Source: CAMBDS01 sp964355675 (lineage in GTDB: Bacteria; Electryoneota; AABM5-125-24; Hatepunaeales; Hatepunaeaceae). Taken from it: a stretch of DNA of 20,596 nucleotides. The stretch spans positions 1 through 20,596 of the forward strand of contig CAYHEC010000048.1 in assembly GCA_964355675.1 (NCBI GenBank), given 5' to 3'. This document shows positions 12,448 through 20,596 of the stretch, piece after piece. The notes below the pieces were generated by a model that was not told the origin of the DNA, searched no databases, and saw only the letters and a list, made by a program, of their open reading frames with translations. Position 1 is the stretch's first letter, and each line of letters opens with the position of its first letter. The position numbers were made by a program, and so were the translations under genes.

Positions 12448-14906
12448 CAGGGTAAATGGATAGCTTTCATAACATCAGTACGACCACCACTGCTTACGCG
12501 AATTATTAGTACTCCAGATGGCAGTTGCCGGGCCGGTAGATCGATATCGAGAGTTCCAGTTTCTGATGTTTCGCTAAATTTTTCAGATAGATAAAGCCGC
12601 CCTGCGGTATCGAAAATCTCTACTTGAAGATCAGATGACCTATTAGCGACCTTAAGGAGTGTGCGGTCGTTGAATGGATTTGGGGTCAATTTGATAGAGA
12701 AGGCCCGAGGAAAACGGTAGGGCTCGCCAGCGAATTCGGCGACTGCGACATCTAATGAGCGCATTCTACCATCGCCTTCGAGCCACGTTGGGGTGGAAGG
12801 TATCCCGTTGATGAAAAGCTCGATCATGGCTCCCTCTGGGGCGCCGTCTAACTCAGAAGTTTCAGGATCATCTCCCCAGATCGGTAATCCGATTCGCCCA
12901 GTTTGGTCGGCGGATCCTGATCCGACGAGCAAGCCACCGTAGTATGCTGTCACCAATACTGCAGGATCAAGTTTGATAACAAGGAGGCTCATCGAACGAT
13001 CATTTTGCGTTGCGGAATGTGGAACTGCGGAAATGTTAGCGGCGGCTCTTTCGTTTATGGCGGGGTAGGTCAAATCAGCGGCCCCTGAAAGCCTTATCTG
13101 GTAACCATAACCGGGTTCCATTGCTCCAATTCCATTCCAATTGAATCGAGGCAGGTAAAAAGCTCCGTCGCCGCGTTTAACGACCTGAAGATGGTCTTGC
13201 AATGAAGCCAAAGCTTCGGGCAAAGGCAAAGCCGATACCGGGAGGTAAGCGACGCTGTTCCAACGGTCATGTAATGAAATGGGTTGGGTGGCGTCAACTT
13301 CGGCGCCGAAAATAGTCAGTTCGGTGGGTTGGCGCACCTTGATCTGATAGGCCCCAAACTGATTCCATTCGCCAAGATTATTGAAATTTCTGGTAATATC
13401 CCAAAAGTGACCCTCCCCATCTTTTACCATCATCAAGAGATCTGCTTCGAGTAATGGCGTTAGAATGTCTTGCGGTGAAAGCGGAACAGGAGTTACATTA
13501 AGTGAGACGAGACTCCACCGTTCGTTTAACTCGAGGGTCAATTCATGTCCGCCACGACCATCCAGCGTAAATACTGAAAAACCGTCCGTTACAAATCTTG
13601 GATCGCCTTCGATCAAAGTTGCATTGACGGCAAGCTCACGCTGGTTCCAGGGAGTGTAAAGCATAAAGCCGAATCCTTCGTTCCGGCGAAATCCTTCGAT
13701 TGCTTCGGTGGCAGGATCATCGCCTCGGACGGCGATTCCGAGCGCTTCATTCAGGAAGCGTCCGGCTCCGGCACAAAAGCCATCGGGTGTGAAAACGGCA
13801 ACTTCAAGCCCGGCGCGGGCAAATTCTTCCTCGATGGTGATGTCGGTTATCAATAAGCTGTGGTCAATGCCGGTGCTTGGTGGCGAAGTAAAATGAGTCG
13901 GCAAGACTGCGAGGAGATGCAGTTCGATAGTATATTGAGTCGGAATGCTCGTGGGATCGTTATGATTTATGACAATTTGAGTTTCATAAACTCTCTCCGG
14001 ATCAAGCCCTTCGGTTAAGTTAATGAATTCTACTTGAACAGCTTGACGTGAAGCAATTATGCCGTATGGCTCAGCAATGGATACGGGTGAACCGTCTTGC
14101 GCAGTCAGACGGTATTCGAGAGGACCGTCGCCGGTGTTTTCGATTGTGAAATTCAGTGGGTAAGCGCCGTCGATGGGCAAGTACTGTATGGTACGGTTCT
14201 CGGGTAGCGCGATCCGTCCTCGAGCGTCTCTATTGAGAAAAGTAAACAGAGTTAAAGCGAGGTCGGCATTGTCGGATTGGGTTAGCTGGTCATTTGTCCA
14301 AAGATCAGCATCGCCGATAACGATAACCTTACCAGCTCCCAATTCCTGCCGAGCAATACCAATACGGTTTGCTTCATCGTAAGCCAATGCAACAGCGCCG
14401 CCTTGTCCTACCAATTCGAGACTACTGCCCGAGGAGAAAGTAACTTCCTGTATTTCAGAAAGTAAGTCATTTTGGATGAATCTGGAGAGGTTACCGATCC
14501 TGTCATCGCGGGACGTCAGAACTCCGAATCGCCGAGTGAGTTCGATTAGATTTCGAGGTCTTGCGGCGTTGTTATCGGCAAGAATGATCAGACCGCCACC
14601 GGCTTGCACGAAATGTTCGACCAAAGTGATTTCGGATGACGAATAGGGGGTTTCGTAATTAGAAAGCGCGGATACGACGAAAATATCGGCGTTCCAAAGG
14701 CCCGTTCCGTCAAGACTCTCCGACAATTCGGTAAGAGAGTAACCGTTATCTCTTAGGAGAGAAGCGATTGCTCGGTAATTATGATTCAGATCGAAGCCTT
14801 GGAGCTGAGAATGGCTGACATCCCAAACCACTCTTCCCGAAGCTACGCAAAGAGTCGGCAAGGTTACTAAGATTGAAAATATGAGTAGTTGTCGAACTGA
14901 CCGCAT
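12447..14906 (-). CDS. Secreted multidomain protein with type IX-like sorting tail
   Basis: 819 residues from the ATG at 14906. That start is preferred to the in-frame ATG at 14996 because it begins a signal peptide: MRSVRQ, a hydrophobic stretch, then VAS at about 21-23. Domains: about 25-230, a glutamine-amidotransferase-like or DUF4350/IFT52-like fold (RVVWDVSHSQ, HFVQAGGGLIILADNN, GKVIVIGDADLW); about 240-340, an Ig-like beta domain (LNFTIENTGDGPLEYRL); two copies of a module ending in a GDDPxT motif (RGDDPATEAIEGF and WGDDPETSELDGA); between them two WxLxSLxVxP-type repeats (ERWSLVSLNVTPVPLS and DRWNSVAYLPVSALPLP). The C-terminal ~80 residues (IKLTPNPFNDRTLL to the end) match the sorting domain of type IX secretion cargo. 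Likely cell-surface or extracellular; no catalytic residues recognised. It heads the minus-strand run that includes the flippase. Confidence 0.85.
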   Translation of the reverse strand: MRSVRQLLIFSILVTLPTLCVASGRVVWDVSHSQLQGFDLNHNYRAIASLLRDNGYSLTELSESLDGTGLWNADIFVVSALSNYETPYSSSEITLVEHFVQAGGGLIILADNNAARPRNLIELTRRFGVLTSRDDRIGNLSRFIQNDLLSEIQEVTFSSGSSLELVGQGGAVALAYDEANRIGIARQELGAGKVIVIGDADLWTNDQLTQSDNADLALTLFTFLNRDARGRIALPENRTIQYLPIDGAYPLNFTIENTGDGPLEYRLTAQDGSPVSIAEPYGIIASRQAVQVEFINLTEGLDPERVYETQIVINHNDPTSIPTQYTIELHLLAVLPTHFTSPPSTGIDHSLLITDITIEEEFARAGLEVAVFTPDGFCAGAGRFLNEALGIAVRGDDPATEAIEGFRRNEGFGFMLYTPWNQRELAVNATLIEGDPRFVTDGFSVFTLDGRGGHELTLELNERWSLVSLNVTPVPLSPQDILTPLLEADLLMMVKDGEGHFWDITRNFNNLGEWNQFGAYQIKVRQPTELTIFGAEVDATQPISLHDRWNSVAYLPVSALPLPEALASLQDHLQVVKRGDGAFYLPRFNWNGIGAMEPGYGYQIRLSGAADLTYPAINERAAANISAVPHSATQNDRSMSLLVIKLDPAVLVTAYYGGLLVGSGSADQTGRIGLPIWGDDPETSELDGAPEGAMIELFINGIPSTPTWLEGDGRMRSLDVAVAEFAGEPYRFPRAFSIKLTPNPFNDRTLLKVANRSSDLQVEIFDTAGRLYLSEKFSETSETGTLDIDLPARQLPSGVLIIRVSSGGRTDVMKAIHLP

Positions 14907-15196
14907 CAGCGACTCTGTTAGATTGGAAGGTGTGACAGGCGAATTGAAATTTCCGCCAGAATACATACCGATAATATAGTTCCAAGTTGAATGCACTCCA
15001 AATTCTGAGGCAGACCTATCTGTTTCAATAATACATTAACAGGAAGAAATTGTCGGAATGGACTGAATGGACGAAGACATAGGCCTTAACACCTTGCCTA
15101 AAGCATAGATAATTCTTATTTTCTGTTACACCCAACGGATTACGGTCAAGCGATCTTAACAATCTATAAAACAGATATTTAAATAGAATTCACATT
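14907..15196. other. Divergent intergenic region, secreted protein / fabD
   Basis: 290 bp between oppositely oriented starts, so it must hold both promoters. It is AT-rich near fabD. TATAAA at 15165-15170 is a possible -10 box, but the best -35 candidate (TTACGG at 15140) is 19 bp away and poor, so no promoter is called. No repeats, RNA gene or coding frame was seen. Confidence 0.4.
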
Positions 15197-16210
15197 TTGA
15201 AACCATTCATCATCATCTTTCCCGGTCAAGCTTCCCAGTATGTGGGAATGGGTCGTGATCTTTATAATAATAGCTCCTCAGCGCGAAAGCTGATGGAACA
15301 AGTGACGTCTCTCGAAGGGTTGGATCATCTTCCGTCAGTGATTTTTGAGGGACCGGATGAGTTGTTGACCCGCACAGATAACGTACAGCCGGCGATAACA
15401 ACTGTCTCATTAATGGTTTGGGCGGCGATGGTCGAAATGGCTGAAAAATATGGCCAAATTCTGACGCCTTTGGCGAGTGCCGGCCACAGCCTTGGAGAAT
15501 ACGCGGCTCATGCGGCCGCCGGAAATCTGTCTTCTCTGCAGGCAGTCAGCTTGACTGCATCGCGGGGGAAGTGGATGAATGAAGCCTCGCAACCGCCCAA
15601 TCCGAAGGGCGGAATGGTCGCAGTAATGGGAATTTCGTTGGATCGACTCGAAGAAGTTTTTGCGCAGATTGGTGACGAACTTGTTTCGATTGCTAATGTA
15701 AACAGTCCGGGACAGATCATTCTTTCCGGGGAACATTCCGCGATTGTGAAGGCAAGTGAGGCGGCAATGGCGGCCGGTGCAAAGCGGGTTATTCTGCTGA
15801 ACGTATCGGGTGGGTGGCACAGCCCGTTGATGAAATCCGCGCAAATAAAGATGGAAGGCTTACTCTCTCATGAGATAGTCGATCAGAATGTCTCGATTAA
15901 TCGGTCGATACCGGTCATTGCCAACGCCACATCGGATGTTGTGAGCTCAGTAAATGTAATGCGCGATACGCTTGGAAGGCAGATAACTTCGCCGGTCATC
16001 TGGACTGATTGTGTGAGGCGGCTTCTTACCTTCACAGGGTATCCGGGGCTTCCAAGCGAATACCCTGACTCAGAGAAGACCTGGCCGCTGTTCGTCGAAG
16101 TTGGTCCGGGGAAGGTATTGCGAGGTCTGCTGAGGAGCATCGATAAGGGGTTAGAGACTGTCGGAGTGGAAGATACAGCCTCGTTAGAAGCGTTCATTGG
16201 GATGCTTTAG
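15197..16210 (+). CDS. fabD: Malonyl-CoA:ACP transacylase
   Basis: 337 residues; transfers malonyl groups from CoA to acyl carrier protein to supply fatty acid elongation in the cytoplasm. Seen: FIIIFPGQASQYVGMG with Q11; the nucleophile elbow AGHSLGEYAA with S98; SRGKWMNEA with R123; and VSGGWHSPLM with H208, together the expected Ser-Arg-His arrangement. GGWHS replaces the more common PFHS-type context. The length is slightly above the usual 305-320. The start is TTG at 15197: the family N-terminus begins immediately and no ATG or GTG is available, so TTG use is well supported here; no Shine-Dalgarno is apparent. Other fab genes are absent; pfkA follows 60 bp downstream on the same strand. 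Confidence 0.95.
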   Translation: MKPFIIIFPGQASQYVGMGRDLYNNSSSARKLMEQVTSLEGLDHLPSVIFEGPDELLTRTDNVQPAITTVSLMVWAAMVEMAEKYGQILTPLASAGHSLGEYAAHAAAGNLSSLQAVSLTASRGKWMNEASQPPNPKGGMVAVMGISLDRLEEVFAQIGDELVSIANVNSPGQIILSGEHSAIVKASEAAMAAGAKRVILLNVSGGWHSPLMKSAQIKMEGLLSHEIVDQNVSINRSIPVIANATSDVVSSVNVMRDTLGRQITSPVIWTDCVRRLLTFTGYPGLPSEYPDSEKTWPLFVEVGPGKVLRGLLRSIDKGLETVGVEDTASLEAFIGML

Positions 16211-16270
16211 CGGGAGTTTTCGTCAAGGAAATAGCACTAACAAAAAAATTTCATTGAAATAGGAATCGAA

Positions 16271-17418
<1,148 letters not shown>

Positions 17419-17439
17419 TCGAAATGCTGGGTTGTAATT

Positions 17440-17553
17440 CGGAGTCACCCTGATCGAAGTGATGGGTCTCCGAGTTTCTTTGCTACAGGGTGTCCTCACC
17501 CTGTAGCAAAGATGGTAATTTACAATATTTTCGCAGGGTGATGACACCCTGCG
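17440..17553. repeat. Hairpin cluster between pfkA and murQ
   Basis: Three structures. 17440-17444/17468-17472 (CGGAG/CTCCG) with inner ACCC/GGGT. 17478-17492/17497-17511, a perfect 15-bp stem (CTTTGCTACAGGGTG) with tetraloop TCCT. 17532-17540/17545-17553, a perfect 9-bp stem (CGCAGGGTG) with tetraloop ATGA. The last two share the AGGGTG/CACCCT stem core with different outer arms. No T-run follows any of them. The whole gap 17372-17710 (339 bp) holds the heptamer array, these hairpins and the one at 17621, and no gene. Confidence 0.85.
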
Positions 17554-17620
17554 ACACATATTCTCGCATTCTCGGATGGTTTGTAAAGCCGGTATTCAGG
17601 CAAACCGTTGATTACACTGG

Positions 17621-17640
17621 ATTCCGGCTTTCGTCGGAAT
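17621..17640. repeat. ATTCCGGC-type hairpin
   Basis: ATTCCGGC (17621-17628) pairs with GTCGGAAT (17633-17640), one G-T wobble, loop TTTC. It closely resembles the CTGGATTCCGGCTTTCGCC-type dispersed hairpin seen in many bacterial genomes (similar to Neisseria dRS3 repeats). Confidence 0.6.
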
Positions 17641-17710
17641 GAAAAGCCCGTGTGACAATCTCAGTTGTCGATACAATGTCCCGCTAAGTTAAATCGAAGA
17701 TAAATATCAG

Positions 17711-18631
17711 TTGAGTCAATCACCTCCAGATCGCTCGCATCTCCTTACTGAGCAACGTAATCCTCGCACGATGGATCTTCATTTACTCTCCGTAACGGAT
17801 TGTGTTTCAAGAATACAGCATGAAGATCGTGCCGTGTTCGACGCTCTTTCAGCGGCAAAAGCCTCTCTGGTATCATTCATTGAGGCGTTGGTGCCTCGGT
17901 TTGAAGCAGGTGGCAGGCTGATCACCATAGGGGCAGGGACGTCGGGAAGACTTGGTGTGCTTGACGCATCGGAGGCTCCACCGACGTTTCAGATCGAACC
18001 GGGTAGAATTATCGGGATTATCGCCGGTGGTGATGCGGCACTGAAAAGGTCGAGCGAAGGTAAAGAAGACGCCGCGGACGGTTCGATCACTGAATTAGAG
18101 TGCCTTGCGCTGAAAGGAACCGATACTCTGCTGGGGATTGCTTCAGGAGGCACAACGCCCTATGTGTTGGGAGCGTTAAGGTACGCGCAACAATTAAGGC
18201 CCAAACCGTTGACAGGATTTCTATACTGTTCGACGGTATTAAATCCACCCGATGTTGATTACTTAATTCTCATCGAAACCGGTCCAGAGGTGCTTACCGG
18301 ATCGACGCGCATGAAGGCTGGAACGGCTACAAAAATGGCATTGAACACCATTTCGACGACATTAATGGTTCAAACAGGGCGGGTTTATCAAAATTTAATG
18401 GTCGAATTGAAGGCGACGAACGATAAGCTAATGGACCGAGCGGCGCGGATTGTGACAAATTTGACTGGATTGGGGCGGGAAGAGGCGTTGGATTTGGTCA
18501 GGAAAGCCGATGGCTCGGTGAAAATTGCTCTTCTGATGCAAATTAAATCAATTAGCTGTGGGGAAGCAAACGAGCTGTTGGCGGAATCAAACGGGAGATT
18601 GGGCGTCGCGCTTGGGGAAATCAGTCTGTAG
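17711..18631 (+). CDS. murQ: N-acetylmuramic acid 6-phosphate etherase
   Basis: 306 residues; cleaves the lactyl ether of MurNAc 6-phosphate to give GlcNAc 6-phosphate and D-lactate in peptidoglycan recycling (cytoplasm). Seen: N-terminal LLTEQRNPRTMDL; the SIS-domain phosphosugar site GAGTSGRLGVLDASEAPPTF (75-94); GGDAAL; GIASGGTTPYVLGAL; TGSTRMKAGTATKMALN; and GRVYQNLMVELKATNDKL. All signatures of the family are present at normal length. The start is TTG at 17711; the first in-frame ATG lies inside the conserved N-terminal motif, so TTG is well supported. No anhMurNAc kinase or permease is adjacent. It is 339 bp after pfkA and may have its own promoter. Its stop directly abuts the stop of the convergent response regulator. 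Confidence 0.95.
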   Translation: MSQSPPDRSHLLTEQRNPRTMDLHLLSVTDCVSRIQHEDRAVFDALSAAKASLVSFIEALVPRFEAGGRLITIGAGTSGRLGVLDASEAPPTFQIEPGRIIGIIAGGDAALKRSSEGKEDAADGSITELECLALKGTDTLLGIASGGTTPYVLGALRYAQQLRPKPLTGFLYCSTVLNPPDVDYLILIETGPEVLTGSTRMKAGTATKMALNTISTTLMVQTGRVYQNLMVELKATNDKLMDRAARIVTNLTGLGREEALDLVRKADGSVKIALLMQIKSISCGEANELLAESNGRLGVALGEISL

Positions 18632-19006
18632 TTACGATTTGACCGAAGCGAAAATGCCGTCGAGCAAATCCTTTAATTGAAGCAGACGAAACGGCTTCAA
18701 TAAGAGTGCGGCCGCATGACAGTCCTCCGCGACCTGTTTGGCTTCTTCTGCATCGAATCCAGTAATAAGGATGACAGGAATTTCGTTTCCATCATCGCGA
18801 AGTTGGCGCAACAGTTCGAGGCCGTTTAGTTCAGGCATGTAAATGTCGGTAAGTACCAGATCAATTTGATGTTGGGCGAGTTGTTCAAGCGCATGCCGTC
18901 CGTTAATCGCTCCAATTGCTCCGTAACCAAGCGTTTCAATTGCCTGAATTAGAACATCTCGAGCGATTTCCTCATCTTCGACGATGAGGATTTGTTTTAA
19001 ACTCAT
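18632..19006 (-). CDS. Single-domain response regulator (CheY-like receiver)
   Basis: 124 residues, one receiver domain and no output domain. Seen: ILIVEDEEIARD with the acidic Mg-binding pair; LVLTDIYMPELNGLELL with the phospho-acceptor aspartate D54; VILITGF with the switch threonine; and LLLKPF with the conserved lysine. All catalytic residues are present, so it should be phosphorylatable. It would act by protein-protein interaction; no histidine kinase is nearby and the partner is unknown. The ATG at 19006 has no obvious Shine-Dalgarno. It lies 116 bp downstream of the AI-2E-family gene on the same strand. Confidence 0.93.
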   Translation of the reverse strand: MSLKQILIVEDEEIARDVLIQAIETLGYGAIGAINGRHALEQLAQHQIDLVLTDIYMPELNGLELLRQLRDDGNEIPVILITGFDAEEAKQVAEDCHAAALLLKPFRLLQLKDLLDGIFASVKS

Positions 19007-19122
19007 TTAGTCACTGTTAATAGTTCTGTAATCGCAATTCAATAGAATCATTGTCATGGTTGTAAGTAAAGAAATTGAATCGCATCAATAGCCGAATAAT
19101 TTAGTCATTTTATTATGACAAA

Positions 19123-20403
19123 TCAAGTTTCTGAAGCTGATGAAAGAAAGTTCGCCGCATTTCTTCTTTGTCTTTCCTGCCATATCAACCATAAAACTTT
19201 TGCCGCCGCCCCTACCGGTATCGCAACCAGCATTCCCACCAACCCAAAATAAGTTGCAAAAAGCAAAACGATGAAAATCACCACGATAGGGTGAAGCCCT
19301 ACCTTGTCGCCGACAATTCGCGGCGTAAGCAGGTTTGCCTCAAGCGTTTGACCAGAGGTGAAGATTATCAGTGCTTTCACGGCGGTCATGATTGGATTCT
19401 CTTGAAACATCGAAACGGCTATCGTTACGACCAGAGCGGTTGTCGTACCAACATAGGGAATCAGGTTCAGTAACCCGGCGGCGGCTCCAATAAGGATGGA
19501 ATAGGGCAAATGGACGAAAATAGCAAGCCCTCCGCCGATCCAGGTTGCAAGAAACAGGCAGACGAGCAACTGGCCCCTGACAAACGCCGAGATTGATTCA
19601 TTGAGTTGGTGATATGCTTTGAGGGCGTCTTCCTTAAAGTTGTCCGGGAAAATGCGATATGTCCAACTCCTTAATTTGAGGAAGTCGTTCATGAAATAGA
19701 TTGTCAGAACCGGAATCAAGATAAGATTTGCAAGACCCGTTAAAAGTGACATCGCGCCTGAAGCGGCCTGCGCGCCCCATTCCGCCAATCCTCCCATCAA
19801 AGTCTTGAATATCGACGGTAGGCGTGGCTGAACTTCCCGCCAGATTTGATCCGTCGGAATGTTCATCTTTGCCGCCCATGGCAGTAACTCATCAGTTGTC
19901 CATAGTCGGATAAGTGTTATCCAATCGGGAACGGCCATCGCCAAAGCACCAACTTCTTCCAATAGCTTCGGAAACACCAATATCCCGGTTACAACCAAGA
20001 CGCCCGTCAATCCAAACATCAGCACCAGAACTGCGACTAGTCTTGGGATGTGCATTTTTTCTGCCCTCTCGATGACAGGCTCAAATGCATAGGCGAGAAA
20101 AAAGGCAATAATAAACGGTGTTAAGAGCGACGAAAGCCGCCACCATATAGAAATAGACGCCGTCACCATTGCCAGAAACAGCAATGGTTTGATAGCCCTA
20201 ATCCGACGTGATGGATAAAGCAAAATGAGAATTGCCACCGACATCAGTAGTGGGCTGAGGATTGGTCGGATCATGTCGAGCAGAAACGCCCATGTAACCA
20301 GAGCCGCAACTAACAGCGACCAGTGTGGAGCGATTCGTTTTGACATCCAGTCGATAGGTGGTCGATTGTTATCCTGCGATTGAATACCAGGATTATCGTT
20401 CAT
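19123..20403 (-). CDS. AI-2E family (PerM-like) membrane transporter
   Basis: 426 residues with about eight hydrophobic helices. Seen: the paired helices near the N-terminus (about 28-105); a periplasmic-type amphipathic stretch about 140-215; ESISAFVRGQLLVCLFLA; the family signature PYSILIGAAAGLLNLIPYVG (about 305-325); LEANLLTPRIVGDKVGLHP; and a C-terminal helix ending in a basic tail. This is the PF01594 family. Known: members include TqsA, linked to AI-2 export, and Na+/H+ antiporters, so the substrate cannot be named from sequence. The ATG at 20403 has GGAG 5 nt upstream, a good start. No quorum-sensing gene is nearby. It may be co-transcribed with the response regulator. Confidence 0.92.
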   Translation of the reverse strand: MNDNPGIQSQDNNRPPIDWMSKRIAPHWSLLVAALVTWAFLLDMIRPILSPLLMSVAILILLYPSRRIRAIKPLLFLAMVTASISIWWRLSSLLTPFIIAFFLAYAFEPVIERAEKMHIPRLVAVLVLMFGLTGVLVVTGILVFPKLLEEVGALAMAVPDWITLIRLWTTDELLPWAAKMNIPTDQIWREVQPRLPSIFKTLMGGLAEWGAQAASGAMSLLTGLANLILIPVLTIYFMNDFLKLRSWTYRIFPDNFKEDALKAYHQLNESISAFVRGQLLVCLFLATWIGGGLAIFVHLPYSILIGAAAGLLNLIPYVGTTTALVVTIAVSMFQENPIMTAVKALIIFTSGQTLEANLLTPRIVGDKVGLHPIVVIFIVLLFATYFGLVGMLVAIPVGAAAKVLWLIWQERQRRNAANFLSSASET

Positions 20404-20464
20404 TCAGTCTCCGTAATGTGCATATTGAATACAAATTTGGGGGTTGCTGAAAACAACCAAAGCG

Positions 20465-20525
20465 CGTAGGTTAAGCGTCCCGCTTGACAGCATAACTGAA
20501 AGACAAGCGAGACGCTTATCCTACG
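20465..20525. repeat. Long inverted repeat upstream of the AI-2E-family gene
   Basis: 22-nt arms at 20465-20486 and 20504-20525 match at 20 of 22 positions around a 17-nt loop. They begin CGTAGG and end CCTACG. It lies between the start of the minus-strand gene and the MITE-like element. Confidence 0.85.
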
Positions 20526-20544
20526 TGGAGTCGAGCGGACAGAA

Positions 20545-20596
20545 AGAGTTCGTTGATTTATTCGTTCGAGTAGAGATTTGATCCTCTTGGAGGGGG
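20545..20596. mobile_element. MITE-like element, second copy cut by the window edge
   Basis: All 52 bases match 7779-7830 exactly, beginning at the terminal inverted repeat (AGAGTTCGTTGATTTATTCG) and running into the G-run of the inner hairpin. The base before it differs from the first copy (A instead of T), which places the element end at or next to 20545. Confidence 0.85.

Noticed and set aside
14904..14996. Longer N-terminus for the secreted protein (ATG at 14996)
   Set aside because: It would put 30 hydrophilic residues before the signal peptide, which would be unusual for an exported protein.

Overview
The window looks like chromosome from a Gram-negative bacterium of the FCB superphylum (Bacteroidetes/Chlorobi/Fibrobacteres and neighbouring uncultivated phyla). 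The clues are a large secreted protein whose C-terminus resembles the type IX secretion sorting tail (LTPNPFND near the end), a lipobox lipoprotein, a monofunctional peptidoglycan glycosyltransferase and proton-pumping complex I subunits. The phylum is an inference; nothing in the window fixes it. All genes but the first are complete.

Layout. 1-2797 (+): the 3' part of nuoM, a 271-bp spacer packed with hairpins, then nuoN, closed by a terminator. 2998-3915 (+): a fibronectin-type lipoprotein. 4004-6303 (-): mtgA and, upstream of it, ahcY, separated by repeats. 6445-7710 (+): a divergent aconitase/LeuC-type large subunit. 7711-8112: a gene-free stretch with a MITE-like palindromic element and hairpins. 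8113-8682 (+): an ECF sigma factor. 8735-14906 (-): a probable transcription unit, read from the right, of a secreted FCB protein, an MOP-type flippase, a transglutaminase-like protein overlapping the flippase, and a LeuD-type small subunit. 15197-18631 (+): fabD, pfkA, murQ. 18632-20403 (-): a single-domain response regulator and an AI-2E/PerM-type membrane protein. 20404-20596: another long inverted repeat and the left end of a second copy of the MITE-like element.

Function. The genes are mostly housekeeping: respiration (nuoM, nuoN), envelope and peptidoglycan (mtgA, murQ, flippase, secreted protein), methyl cycle (ahcY), fatty acid synthesis (fabD) and glycolysis (pfkA). The aconitase-family pair is the least certain enzyme; its two subunits lie apart on opposite strands and several active-site motifs are altered.

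The most unusual content is the repeat layer. Small palindromes with conserved cores and changing stems fill the spacers. A repeat of this kind (GGGCTCGTAAACGGCC core) occurs both in a 50-bp intergenic tandem duplication and, as three in-frame tandem copies encoding AEGLVNGHY, inside nuoN. Four unrelated tandem arrays share a period of exactly 7 bp, three of them at gene 3' ends. A 167-bp imperfect palindrome with about 21-bp terminal inverted repeats has a second copy whose visible 52 bp are identical. These suggest active short-repeat dynamics in this genome, including invasion of, or expansion within, an essential respiratory gene.
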